The translations under genes were made by a program, and so were the position numbers. The notes below the pieces were generated by a model. That model saw nothing but the letters and a program-made list of their open reading frames with translations, ran no database searches and was not told the DNA's origin. Shown here in pieces: positions 7,728 to 15,574 of a DNA stretch of 42,391 nucleotides (positions are counted from its first letter, which is position 1; each line of letters begins with the position of its first letter). This stretch comes from Slackia heliotrinireducens (GTDB lineage Bacteria; Actinomycetota; Aquicultoria; DYIV01): positions 1 to 42,391 of the forward strand of contig DYIV01000009.1 of the NCBI GenBank assembly GCA_020723435.1. Direction: 5' to 3'.

Positions 7728-8699
7728 GTGGGGTCGTACGTGCCGCCGCGAAGAGTGACCAACCACGACTTGGAGCAGATTCTCGACACTTCCGACGAAT
7801 GGATTCGTACGCGCACCGGCATCGTGGAGAGGCGTGTCGTCAATGAAGGTGTCGTCACCTCGGATTTGGCGTTGGCGGCGGCCAAAGCGGCTCTCGCGGA
7901 CGCGGGTCTTGGCCCGGCCGACCTGGACTTGATTGTTGTCGCGACCGGGTCTCCAGACATGCTGTGGCCGTCTACGGCCTGTGTCCTGCAGGGAAAGCTT
8001 GGCGCGGGCTGTCCTGCGTTCGACGTGAGCGCCGCGTGCTCTGGGTTCGTCTACGGCATGAGCCTCGTGGAGGGGCTGGTCGCTGCCGGGCAGTACGAGA
8101 CCGTGCTGCTGGTGGGCGCCGATGCTCTGTCACGGCATCTCAACTGGAACGACCGCAGCACCTGTGTCCTGTTTGGCGACGGGGCAGGAGCCGTCGTCAT
8201 AAGGCGTGTCGATGGAGAGGGTGACATGCTCGGCTCGGTCCTGCGCGCCGATGGCCGTGACGCCGACATACTGAAGATACCGGCCGGCGGGAACGCTATC
8301 CCGCCGAGCACGGAGTCGGTAGAGGCGCATCTACACTACATCACTATGAATGGGCGGGAAGTCTTCAAGTTCGCCGTTAGGACCACGTGCGCCATTGTCG
8401 AGGAGGTTCTCGGCAGGGCGAACGTGGCACTCGACGAAGTAACCTACGTACTCTTCCATCAGGCAAACCAACGAATATGCGATGCGGCCGCGGAAGGTCT
8501 TGGGTTGCCGAAGGAGCGAGTACCTGGCAACATCGACAAGTACGGCAACACGTCGACGGCGTCGATACCGCTGCTGGTCGACGAGCTCTATCGCGCCGGC
8601 TCGTTGGAGGCCGGCAATATCATCGTTACGGTAGGTTTTGGGGCGGGCCTGACATGGGGAGCTAATGTCGTCCGCTGGAGCAAGGGAGGTCATGGGTGA
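7728..8699 (+). CDS. fabH: Beta-ketoacyl-ACP synthase III (FabH)
   Basis: FabH condenses an acyl-CoA primer with malonyl-ACP to start fatty-acid synthesis. The catalytic triad is visible: Cys in DVSAACSGFVYG, His in FHQANQRICD and Asn in DKYGNTSTASIP. The C-terminal GFGAGLTWGANVVRW is typical. The coordinates given use GTG 7728, the first conventional start. This yields 323 residues but truncates the N-terminal strand, because MGSYVPPRRVTN is normally preceded by residues like those encoded here as AAITGV. An ATT at 7692, with AGGGAG well placed, is the better biological candidate and would add 12 residues. The gene overlaps fabK by 4 bp. Confidence 0.94.
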   Translation: MGSYVPPRRVTNHDLEQILDTSDEWIRTRTGIVERRVVNEGVVTSDLALAAAKAALADAGLGPADLDLIVVATGSPDMLWPSTACVLQGKLGAGCPAFDVSAACSGFVYGMSLVEGLVAAGQYETVLLVGADALSRHLNWNDRSTCVLFGDGAGAVVIRRVDGEGDMLGSVLRADGRDADILKIPAGGNAIPPSTESVEAHLHYITMNGREVFKFAVRTTCAIVEEVLGRANVALDEVTYVLFHQANQRICDAAAEGLGLPKERVPGNIDKYGNTSTASIPLLVDELYRAGSLEAGNIIVTVGFGAGLTWGANVVRWSKGGHG

Positions 8700-9682
8700 C
8701 GATTCACACACAGCTGTGCGACATCCTCCAAGTGGAGCATCCGGTGATCCAAGGTGGCATGGCGTGGGTGGCCACCGCCGAGCTGGCGGCGGCGGTCTCC
8801 GAGGGGGGAGGCTTGGGTCTCATCGGCGGCGGGAACATGCCGACGGACGTACTGCGTGCGGAGATCCGCAAAGCCAAGACACTTACATCGAAGCCCTTCG
8901 GCGTGAATCTGATGCTGCTGGACGCGCACATCGAAGAGCTCGTCGGCGTCGTGCTCGAGGAGCGCGTACCGGTCGTCACGACCGGCGCGGGAAACCCGGG
9001 CGTCTACATGGCCCAGATGAAGGAGCGCGACATCAAGGTGCTGCCGGTCTGTCCGTCGGTCGCTCTGGCGAAGCGGCTGGAGAGAGTTGGAGCGGATGCG
9101 ATCATCGTCGAAGGCATGGAGGCGGGCGGCCACATTGGAGAGCTGACGACGATGGTGCTCGTGCCACAGGTGGTTGACGCGATCGAAGTACCGGTCGTGG
9201 CCGCGGGAGGCATCGGCGACGGACGAGGAATGGCGGCGGCGCTGATGTTGGGCGCCGCAGGAGTCCAAGTCGGCACGCGGTTCATGTGCGCGAGCGAGTG
9301 TACGATCGACGATCACGTCAAGAAGCGGATCGTCAGAGCCGGAGATCGGGATACGATCGTGACCGGCTACTCAACCGGACACCCATGTCGAGTGATCAAG
9401 AACAAGCTCACTCGCGAGCTGGAGAAGCTTGATAAGGACGGCAAGGCCGAGGAGCTGGAGAAGATGGGCACGGGGCGCCTCAGGTCGGCCATGAGAGATG
9501 GCGACATAGAGTGGGGGAGCGTGATGGCCGGCGAAATCGCCGGACTGGTCTGTGAAATCACTCCGGCCGCGCGCATTGTCGCGGAGATGGTGGCCGGGGC
9601 TGAGCGGGCGCTCGCCGCCGGCATGGACTTGACCGGCGGGCACAGCGCACCTTCGGTGGTTCCGACGGCGGCTTCTTCGTAG
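8696..9682 (+). CDS. fabK: Enoyl-ACP reductase FabK
   Basis: FabK is an FMN-dependent TIM-barrel enoyl-ACP reductase that replaces FabI in some bacteria and does the last reduction in each elongation cycle. This 328-residue protein has [49 protein letters not shown] and VAAGGIGDGRGMAAALMLGA, the flavin-binding strands of the nitronate monooxygenase/FabK superfamily. The FabK-type C-terminal part STGHPCRVIKNKLTRELEKL is also present. No fabI-type gene is seen in the window. It overlaps fabH by 4 bp (GTGA), and fabD follows after 7 bp. Confidence 0.9.
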   Translation: MTIHTQLCDILQVEHPVIQGGMAWVATAELAAAVSEGGGLGLIGGGNMPTDVLRAEIRKAKTLTSKPFGVNLMLLDAHIEELVGVVLEERVPVVTTGAGNPGVYMAQMKERDIKVLPVCPSVALAKRLERVGADAIIVEGMEAGGHIGELTTMVLVPQVVDAIEVPVVAAGGIGDGRGMAAALMLGAAGVQVGTRFMCASECTIDDHVKKRIVRAGDRDTIVTGYSTGHPCRVIKNKLTRELEKLDKDGKAEELEKMGTGRLRSAMRDGDIEWGSVMAGEIAGLVCEITPAARIVAEMVAGAERALAAGMDLTGGHSAPSVVPTAASS

Positions 9683-9689
9683 AGTTCGA

Positions 9690-10616
9690 ATGGGCGACCT
9701 GGCATTCATATTCCCCGGTCAGGGGTCGCAGAGCGTTGGAATGGGACGTGCGTTCTACGATGAATGGGAGCCCGCGCGACACTTCATGGAGGCCGCTGAG
9801 AACGCGTGTGGAGTTCCCGTCACGCGGCTTTGCTTCGAGGGGCCTGCCCAGGAGCTGGCCAAGACGGAAGTCGCACAGCCGGCGATCTTCACCGTTTCGT
9901 GCGTCGCCTTGTCTTTCGCCCGAGAAGCGGGCCTGACGCCGTCCGTGGTCGCGGGCCACAGTCTCGGGGAGTATTCGGCGCTCGTCGCGGCGGGCGTTTG
10001 CGATTTTGAATCCGCGTTGGCGGTCGTCTGCGAGCGAGGGCGGCTCATGGCTGCCGCGTCAAGCGAAGAGGACGGGATGGCAGCGGTGCTTGGTTTGGAC
10101 GCCGAGGCCGTCGAGAGCGCTCTGAGCACCGGTGCGGATGTCGAGATTGCCAACATGAACTGCCCCGGTCAGGTCGTTGTCTCGGGAAGGAAGTCCGCCA
10201 TTGCGGACGTGACCGAGCGACTGAAGGCCGCGGGAGCAAAGGGGGTTGTCCCACTGGCCGTCTCGGGGGCGTTTCACACGACTTGGATGGGGATGGCGAA
10301 TGACGACTTGGCCCCGCTAATTGGAGAGCTGGTGCGGGGCGATCCGGAGGTGCCGATCGTGCAGAATGCAACGGGCGGCGTCTCGCGCAGCGCCGATGAA
10401 GTGCTGGCCGCGCTCGGCGAGCAAATGATCAGCCCGGTCTTGTGGGAAAAGTCCGTCGCGACCATGGCGGCCATGGGCGTCGACGTCTACGTTGAGCTGG
10501 GGCCCGGCGCGGTTCTGAAGGGCCTGGTGCGGAGGTGTCAGCCCGGCGCGACGGTGGTGGGCTGCGGAGAGCCTGGAGCTCTCGATCAGTTGAGGGAGAG
10601 GATGCCAAGTGCCTGA
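9690..10616 (+). CDS. fabD: Malonyl-CoA:ACP transacylase
   Basis: FabD moves malonyl groups from CoA to ACP to supply the elongation cycle. The protein is 308 residues, a normal length. It opens LAFIFPGQGSQSVGMGRAFY and has the nucleophile motif GHSLGEYSALVAAG with the catalytic Ser; the later conserved His is in VSGAFHTTWM. The ATG at 9690 follows fabK by 7 bp without a strong Shine-Dalgarno sequence, which suggests translational coupling. It overlaps the fabG start by 8 bp. Confidence 0.96.
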   Translation: MGDLAFIFPGQGSQSVGMGRAFYDEWEPARHFMEAAENACGVPVTRLCFEGPAQELAKTEVAQPAIFTVSCVALSFAREAGLTPSVVAGHSLGEYSALVAAGVCDFESALAVVCERGRLMAAASSEEDGMAAVLGLDAEAVESALSTGADVEIANMNCPGQVVVSGRKSAIADVTERLKAAGAKGVVPLAVSGAFHTTWMGMANDDLAPLIGELVRGDPEVPIVQNATGGVSRSADEVLAALGEQMISPVLWEKSVATMAAMGVDVYVELGPGAVLKGLVRRCQPGATVVGCGEPGALDQLRERMPSA

Positions 10617-11355
10617 ACTCGAAGGACGCACGGCCCTTGTGACGGGGGGTTCGAGGGGGATTGGCGCAGCGATCTGCATGACACTCGCGAGTGCGGGTGC
10701 GGATGTCGCCGTAAACTACCCAGGGCCTGACGTGCCTGCCGACGAGGTTGTCTCGGAGATCGAGAAGTTGGGGCGCCGTGCCATCGCCGTCTGCGGCGAC
10801 GTGTCGAGCGCCGGCGATGTCGAGCGGATGACGGCGGAAGCGGTGGACGCGCTCGGTGGCTTGGACATACTGGTCAACAACGCCGGGATAACGCGCGACG
10901 GGCTCCTCGTACGCATGAGCGAGCAAGATTGGGACAGTGTGCTCGCCGTAGACCTCAAGTCGGTCTTCCTGTGCACTCAGGCCGCGGCGAAGATCATGAT
11001 GAAAGCACGATCGGGATCCATTGTGAACATCGCGTCGGTGATCGGCCAAATAGGCAATGCCGGGCAGGTCAACTACGCGGCCGCGAAGGCGGGTGTCATC
11101 GCCGTTACTAAGTCGTGCGCCAAGGAGCTTGCCTCTCGTGGCGTGCGGGTGAACGCGGTGGCGCCGGGGTTCATCGAAACCCCAATGACGGCCGCACTCT
11201 CGGACAAGGTCCGAGAGGCCGCGCAGGAGCAGATACCGCTCAGACGGTTCGGGGAGGCTCAAGACGTGGCCAACGCCGTTGCGTGGCTCTGTGGGGATCA
11301 GGCGTCGTACATCACCGGACACGTAATCAATGTGGACGGCGGCATGGTAATGTAG
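10609..11355 (+). CDS. fabG: 3-oxoacyl-ACP reductase FabG
   Basis: FabG is an NADPH-dependent short-chain dehydrogenase that reduces 3-oxoacyl-ACP. Visible motifs are TALVTGGSRGIGAAI (the TGxxxGxG nucleotide site), LVNNAGITRDGLL (NNAG), the catalytic Ser in NIASVIGQIGNAG and the YxxxK pair in VNYAAAKAG. The 248-residue length is standard. The GTG start lies inside fabD. The C-terminal ITGHVINVDGGMVM is the usual family ending. Confidence 0.96.
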   Translation: MPELEGRTALVTGGSRGIGAAICMTLASAGADVAVNYPGPDVPADEVVSEIEKLGRRAIAVCGDVSSAGDVERMTAEAVDALGGLDILVNNAGITRDGLLVRMSEQDWDSVLAVDLKSVFLCTQAAAKIMMKARSGSIVNIASVIGQIGNAGQVNYAAAKAGVIAVTKSCAKELASRGVRVNAVAPGFIETPMTAALSDKVREAAQEQIPLRRFGEAQDVANAVAWLCGDQASYITGHVINVDGGMVM

Positions 11356-11389
11356 CTGGGGAAAGCGATCGAAAGGAAGGGACTGATCA

Positions 11390-11623
11390 ATGGCGGAGAC
11401 GTACGACAAGATCCAGGGGATCATCGCCGAGAAACTCGGCGTCGACGAGTCTGAGGTCGGGCGGGAAACCTCGTTCGTGGAGGACCTTGGGGCCGACTCC
11501 CTCGACCTCGTGGAGCTGATCATGGCGTTGGAGGACGAATTCGGTATCGAGATTTCCGACGAAGAAGCTGAGAAGATCACCACTGTAACCCAAGCGATCG
11601 AGTACATTGACGCGAAGGGATAG
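11390..11623 (+). CDS. acpP: Acyl carrier protein
   Basis: This 77-residue acidic helical protein carries the growing acyl chain on phosphopantetheine attached to Ser in [18 protein letters not shown]. It starts after AAGGAAGG, about 10 bases upstream of ATG. It lies between fabG and a FabK-like gene in the fab operon. CoA for its modification is made by the upstream coaD product. Confidence 0.97.
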   Translation: MAETYDKIQGIIAEKLGVDESEVGRETSFVEDLGADSLDLVELIMALEDEFGIEISDEEAEKITTVTQAIEYIDAKG

Positions 11624-11649
11624 TCGCGGATAGGAGCAAGGACGGCGTT

Positions 11650-12639
11650 ATGAATATGCCTAGCCTCGAGATCGGGGCGCTGAGTTGCGCGCTGCCGGTC
11701 ATCCAGGGCGGTATGGCGGTGCGGATTTCGATGGCGCCGCTCGCTGCCGCAGTAGCGAAAGAGGGCGGCGTCGGCGTGATCGCCGGCTCCGGTCTGCACG
11801 TCCCTGAACTCGTCTCCGAAATCCGCAAGGCGAAGTCTCTCACCGACGGCATCATCGGGGTCAACATCATGGTCGCATGCAGGGAGTTCAAGCAGCTCGT
11901 GCAGGCAGCCCTCCAGGAAAGGATCGATCTCGTAATCGCCGGGGCGGGCTTCTCCCGGGATGTCTTCAAGTGGTGCGCTGAGGCGAAGGTTCCCATCGTT
12001 CCGGTCGTTTCGGGCGAGCGAGTGGCACGCCTGGCCGAGAAGTTTGGCGCCGCGGCCGTCGTCGTGGAAGGCACGGAGGCGGGTGGGCACCTGGGGACCG
12101 ACGAGTCTCTCAAGAGTATCCTGCCGCGAATCGTCGAGGCAGTGAAGATCCCGGTAATCGCAGCCGGAGGCGTGCTCAACGGCTTCGACATTGCCGAGAT
12201 GCTGTCGGCGGGCGCCAGCGGCGTGCAGATGGGCACCCGTTTCGCCGCCAGCGTAGAATCGAGCGCCGCCGACGAGTTCAAGCAGACGTACGTCAATGCC
12301 AAGCCGGAGGACGTGGTGCTGATTGAGAGCCCCGTTGGGATGCCGGGCCGCGCACTTCTGACGCCCTTCACCAGGAAGCTCCTTGCCGGCAAAGCGCCGC
12401 CTCCCAACACCTTGAGCAGGTGTGTGGCCTGCCTGAACCACTGCAAGAAGAACTACTGCATCATCGATGCGCTGGTCCGCGCGCAGGAGGGCGACATGGA
12501 GGACGGGCTCGTCTTCTGTGGCGCGCGGGTGGGGGAGATCAGCGAGATCCTGCCGGTCTCGGAGATCATCAAGAACCTCGTGCGCGAGTACGAAGAGAAG
12601 ATGAACCTGGGGGTGGCCCAGCCGTGCGTCGGGTCGTAG
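11650..12639 (+). CDS. FabK/nitronate monooxygenase-family flavoprotein with C-terminal Cys cluster
   Basis: This 329-residue protein is a paralogue of the FabK-like gene at 8696. Shared barrel motifs are [38 protein letters not shown] and [20 protein letters not shown]. It lacks the FabK-type C-terminal GHPxRVIKNKL segment. Instead it has [19 protein letters not shown], a C-x2-C-x3-C-x4-C cluster (about residues 257-270), then [12 protein letters not shown]. The cluster could hold an iron-sulphur centre or zinc. It sits between acpP and fabF and overlaps fabF by 16 bp, so it is probably co-expressed with fatty-acid synthesis. Enoyl reductase, nitronate oxidation or redox regulation are all possible; the exact function is not known from sequence. 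Confidence 0.8.
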   Translation: MNMPSLEIGALSCALPVIQGGMAVRISMAPLAAAVAKEGGVGVIAGSGLHVPELVSEIRKAKSLTDGIIGVNIMVACREFKQLVQAALQERIDLVIAGAGFSRDVFKWCAEAKVPIVPVVSGERVARLAEKFGAAAVVVEGTEAGGHLGTDESLKSILPRIVEAVKIPVIAAGGVLNGFDIAEMLSAGASGVQMGTRFAASVESSAADEFKQTYVNAKPEDVVLIESPVGMPGRALLTPFTRKLLAGKAPPPNTLSRCVACLNHCKKNYCIIDALVRAQEGDMEDGLVFCGARVGEISEILPVSEIIKNLVREYEEKMNLGVAQPCVGS

Positions 12640-13862
12640 TAACCGGCGTAGGGCCTATCGCGCCAAACGGGATTGGCAAGGAAGCCTACCGTGAGGCGCT
12701 CGCTGCAGGGAAGTCGGGGATCGATCGCATCTCCGGCTTCGACCCGGCGGAGTACCCTTCACAGATTGCCGGCGAAGTGGCGGACTTCGATGCGGGCGAG
12801 TTCCTCGATCAAAAGGAAGCCCGTCGCCTCGACAGATTCTGCCAGTTTGGCATCGCCGCGGCGCAACTCGCGCTGGACGATGCCAGTCTTGATATCGACG
12901 AATCGAACGCCTCCCGCGTCGGAGTGATCGTCGGTTCCGGCATAGGAGGGCTCGCTACCCTCGAAGAGCAGCACAAGGTGCTCCTCGACAGAGGACCGAG
13001 GCGCGTGAACCCTTTTCTCGTGCCGATGATGATCACCGACATGGCCGCCGGGAATATCTCAATTCGGCTTGGCGCGAAGGGGCCGAACTGGGCGGGCGTG
13101 AGCGCATGCGCGACGAGCACGACGACGATCGGCGAGGCCTTCGAGGCGGTGCGGCGCGGTGCGGCCGACGCCTGTATAGCCGGAGGCACGGAGGCCGGCG
13201 TGACACCGCTCGGCGTGGCGGGCTTCTGCGCCGCGAGAGCGCTCTCGCAACGCAACGATGAGCCCAAGGCCGCGAGTCGTCCGTTCGATGCGGACCGGGA
13301 CGGGTTCGTCATCGGCGAGGGCGCGGGCATCGTCATACTCGAGGAACTTGAGGGAGCGTGTGCCCGCGGCGCACACATTTACTGTGAGCTGGCCGGGTAC
13401 GGAGCCAGCGGAGACGCCTTCCACATCACCGAGCCGGACCCCGAGGGCGCCGGCGCGATTGCGGCGATGCGCGCGGCGCTGTCCGAGGGTCGTCTGGGAC
13501 CCGGCGACGTGGACTACGTCAACGCCCACGGGACTTCCACGAAGGTGGGCGACATCGCCGAGACCGCCGCCCTGAAGGCGCTCTTCGGTGACAGGGCATA
13601 CGAGGTCCCGGTCTCGTCCACGAAATCGATGACCGGACACCTCCTCGGCGCGGCGGGGGCTATTGAGTTGATCGCCTGCATCTTGGCCATGGAGCACGGA
13701 TTCCTACCGCCCACCATCAACCTCGACGATCCGGATCCGGAGTGCGACCTGGACTACGTGCCCCACAGCGCGCGACCGAAGGAGGTCAACGTCGCGCTCT
13801 CGAACTCATTCGGCTTCGGGGGGCACAACGCGACACTCGTCATCAGGAGGTTGGGGGAGTAG
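12624..13862 (+). CDS. fabF: Beta-ketoacyl-ACP synthase II (FabF)
   Basis: FabF elongates acyl-ACP with malonyl-ACP. The track frame starts at 12420, but the family begins [17 protein letters not shown], so I place the start at GTG 12624 (412 residues); GGGGGT lies about 10 bases upstream. The nucleophile Cys is in [18 protein letters not shown], and the two catalytic His are in [12 protein letters not shown] and [13 protein letters not shown]. The C-terminal [13 protein letters not shown] is diagnostic. The start overlaps the Cys-cluster FabK paralogue by 16 bp, and rnc begins at the base after the stop. Confidence 0.95.
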   Translation: MRRVVVTGVGPIAPNGIGKEAYREALAAGKSGIDRISGFDPAEYPSQIAGEVADFDAGEFLDQKEARRLDRFCQFGIAAAQLALDDASLDIDESNASRVGVIVGSGIGGLATLEEQHKVLLDRGPRRVNPFLVPMMITDMAAGNISIRLGAKGPNWAGVSACATSTTTIGEAFEAVRRGAADACIAGGTEAGVTPLGVAGFCAARALSQRNDEPKAASRPFDADRDGFVIGEGAGIVILEELEGACARGAHIYCELAGYGASGDAFHITEPDPEGAGAIAAMRAALSEGRLGPGDVDYVNAHGTSTKVGDIAETAALKALFGDRAYEVPVSSTKSMTGHLLGAAGAIELIACILAMEHGFLPPTINLDDPDPECDLDYVPHSARPKEVNVALSNSFGFGGHNATLVIRRLGE

Positions 13863-14533
13863 GTGGCCGACGAGCAGATTGAGCTGGCCGAGCAGATCAT
13901 CGGGCATTCATTCGCCGACAGGGACCTTCTGCGAACCGCCCTTACGCATCCATCATTCTCCTTCGAGGCAGGCTCAAGCGACATGTACGAACGGCTTGAG
14001 TTCCTCGGGGACGCCGTCCTCGGCTTCATCGTCACCGACTACATCTACCGGCGCTTTCCGGACTTCCAGGAAGGCGAATTGGCCAAGTTGCGTGCCAGCG
14101 TGATCAGTGGGGATGTACTCGCGGAGATGGCCGCCGGCATGGACCTCGGGCGCTGTATCTTCATGGGCAAAGGCGTCGAGCAGATGGGCGGGCGTCACAG
14201 GGGCTCCATCCTGGCCGATTGCTTCGAAGCCATCATAGGGGCGGCATATCTCGACGCAGGGATCGCCGACACCCGAGAGGTAGTGTTGCGCATTGTTGAG
14301 GAGCGGATTGTCAAGCAGTCGGAGACGCGACAGTGGACCGACTACAAGTCCAGATGAACCTGACGCCCGGCTACGAGATACTGGCCGAATCGGGACCTTC
14401 TCACGAGAAGAGCTTCCGGTCGGTGGTCGTCGTAGGTGGCGAACGCTTCGGTGAGGGCGTCGGCACGAGCAAGAAGCGAGCGGAGCAGGCGGCGGCGTAC
14501 GAAGCGCTCAGGCGTCTGGGAGTGGAAGAGTAA
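13863..14533 (+). CDS. rnc: Ribonuclease III, split by a frameshift
   Basis: RNase III cuts double-stranded RNA in rRNA and mRNA processing. The first frame (13863-14357, GTG start) holds the nuclease domain with the signature ERLEFLGDAVLGFIVTDYIY and GSILADCFEAIIGAAYLDAG, then stops after QWTDYKSR. The second frame (14333-14533, frame -1) holds the dsRNA-binding domain: GYEILAESGPSHEKSF through GVGTSKKRAEQAAAYEALRRLG. Reinserting one extra copy of CGACTACAAGTCC (14339-14351) joins the frames as DYKSRLQVQMNLTPGYE, matching the normal RNase III linker. So the break is most likely loss of one 13-bp repeat unit, in the genome or in the assembly. There is no slippery sequence for programmed frameshifting. 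Confidence 0.92.
14339..14351 (+). repeat. Single remaining copy of an inferred 13-bp tandem repeat in rnc
   Basis: CGACTACAAGTCC occurs once. In frame 0 it encodes (T)DYKS; in frame -1 it encodes RLQV(Q). Both readings are the conserved consecutive residues of RNase III, which implies two tandem copies originally. Losing 13 bases shifts the frame by exactly the amount seen. Confidence 0.6.
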
Positions 14534-15522
14534 TGTTCAAGCGTGCGTTCGCCGCCATTTGGCGAGGAGTTAAGGCCGTCTTCACGCTGAAGGGCCTGCT
14601 GACGAGTCTGCTCGTCGGCGCGCTGGTGGCGGGAGTCCTTCTGTTCATGCCGCGAGAGGTCAACGAGCCGCGGCGGGTCGAGATGACGGGCGACTCGACG
14701 GGGAGCACGGAGCCGACCGCCACGCCCCGGATCGCAATCGTGATCGTCGGACTAGGTGCTCAAGGAAAGGGGCTCGACGCTCTCATTGGTCGGCTCATGA
14801 GCCTCAACGTCCCGCTGACCTACGGGATCTTTCCTGCCACGGACGCTTCGCGCCGCCAAGCACGCCTGGTCGACGTTGCGCCGTCGGAGGTCGCCCTGCA
14901 GTTGCCGATCGCCTTCTCTCAAGGACCGACGTCGAAGCGGCCGGGAGTCGTCACCTCGAGAATGCGTCGCCGGCAGATTGCGCGGCAGGTGGTAACCGAC
15001 ATCTACAGCCTGGGGCGGGTAGCCGGTATCGTGGCCCCAGGAGGCTACGCGAACGGGCGGACCGACGGCCAGATGATGCGGATAGTGCTCACGATGGCAA
15101 AACGGCGGAATCTCTACTTCCTGGACCTGGAGGACAACGGCTCCGCTTCACGCATCGCCGACGGCCTCGGCGTGCAGTACCTCAAACCTGACGTCGTGTT
15201 GGATGACGTGCAGACGGCGGACGGCGTCAAGAGCCAGATTTCCGTGGCCATCAACAAGGCCGTGTCGACTCAAGGCAACATCATCGTCGTCGGCCAACTG
15301 CTCCCGGTGACGGTGAACACGCTCATGGATTCGATCGACAAGATTCGCAAGGCCGATATCGAGCTAACGTCCATATCCGGGCTGAGCGCGTCGACCGAGC
15401 CTACGGCGGGGCCGTCGCTGCCGACGACGCCGACGCTTGAGCCATCCCCGACGATACTCCCGACCTCGACTGTTCCTCCCACGACCACGGCCCCGGCCCC
15501 GGGCAGCCAGTTCAACTTCTAG
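14533..15522 (+). CDS. Membrane-anchored divergent polysaccharide deacetylase-like protein, probably non-catalytic
   Basis: The 329-residue protein has an N-terminal membrane segment (LLTSLLVGALVAGVLLFM, residues about 23-40), an extracytoplasmic domain (about 65-285) and a Pro/Thr/Ser-rich tail (about 290-325). The domain follows the pattern of the divergent polysaccharide deacetylase (YibQ/DUF610) family: IAIVIVGLG, NVPLTYGIFPATDASRRQA, EVALQLPIAF, GIVAPGGYANGR, LYFLDLEDNGSA and GNIIVVGQLLPVT. Where the family normally has the Asp-Asp pair, the His of (M/L)HLPM, the NNHxGS motif and the final GHP, this protein has Val-Gly, Gln, APGGYA and GQL. Metal binding is therefore doubtful. It starts 1 bp inside the rnc stop and precedes smc. 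Confidence 0.72.
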   Translation: MFKRAFAAIWRGVKAVFTLKGLLTSLLVGALVAGVLLFMPREVNEPRRVEMTGDSTGSTEPTATPRIAIVIVGLGAQGKGLDALIGRLMSLNVPLTYGIFPATDASRRQARLVDVAPSEVALQLPIAFSQGPTSKRPGVVTSRMRRRQIARQVVTDIYSLGRVAGIVAPGGYANGRTDGQMMRIVLTMAKRRNLYFLDLEDNGSASRIADGLGVQYLKPDVVLDDVQTADGVKSQISVAINKAVSTQGNIIVVGQLLPVTVNTLMDSIDKIRKADIELTSISGLSASTEPTAGPSLPTTPTLEPSPTILPTSTVPPTTTAPAPGSQFNF

Positions 15523-15535
15523 CGACCGGCGCTTG

Positions 15536-15544
15536 TGGTAGAAT
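15536..15544 (+). promoter_or_regulatory. Candidate extended -10 promoter for smc
   Basis: TGGTAGAAT is an extended -10 element (TGN plus TAGAAT at 15539-15544) located 31 bp before the smc TTG start, just after the preceding gene's stop. No convincing -35 is present, which fits an extended -10 promoter. Confidence 0.4.
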
Positions 15545-15574
15545 CCCGTTGTCAGCGCTAGAAGGGGACCACGC

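Noticed and set aside
10429-12441. 670-residue minus-strand ORF
   Set aside because: It lies antisense to fabD, fabG, acpP and the FabK paralogue, all clearly coding on the plus strand; GC-rich genes often leave such open antisense frames.
14333-14533. Separate small gene encoding a dsRNA-binding domain
   Set aside because: It is the C-terminal half of RNase III in a shifted frame; the 13-bp repeat reconstruction joins it to rnc.
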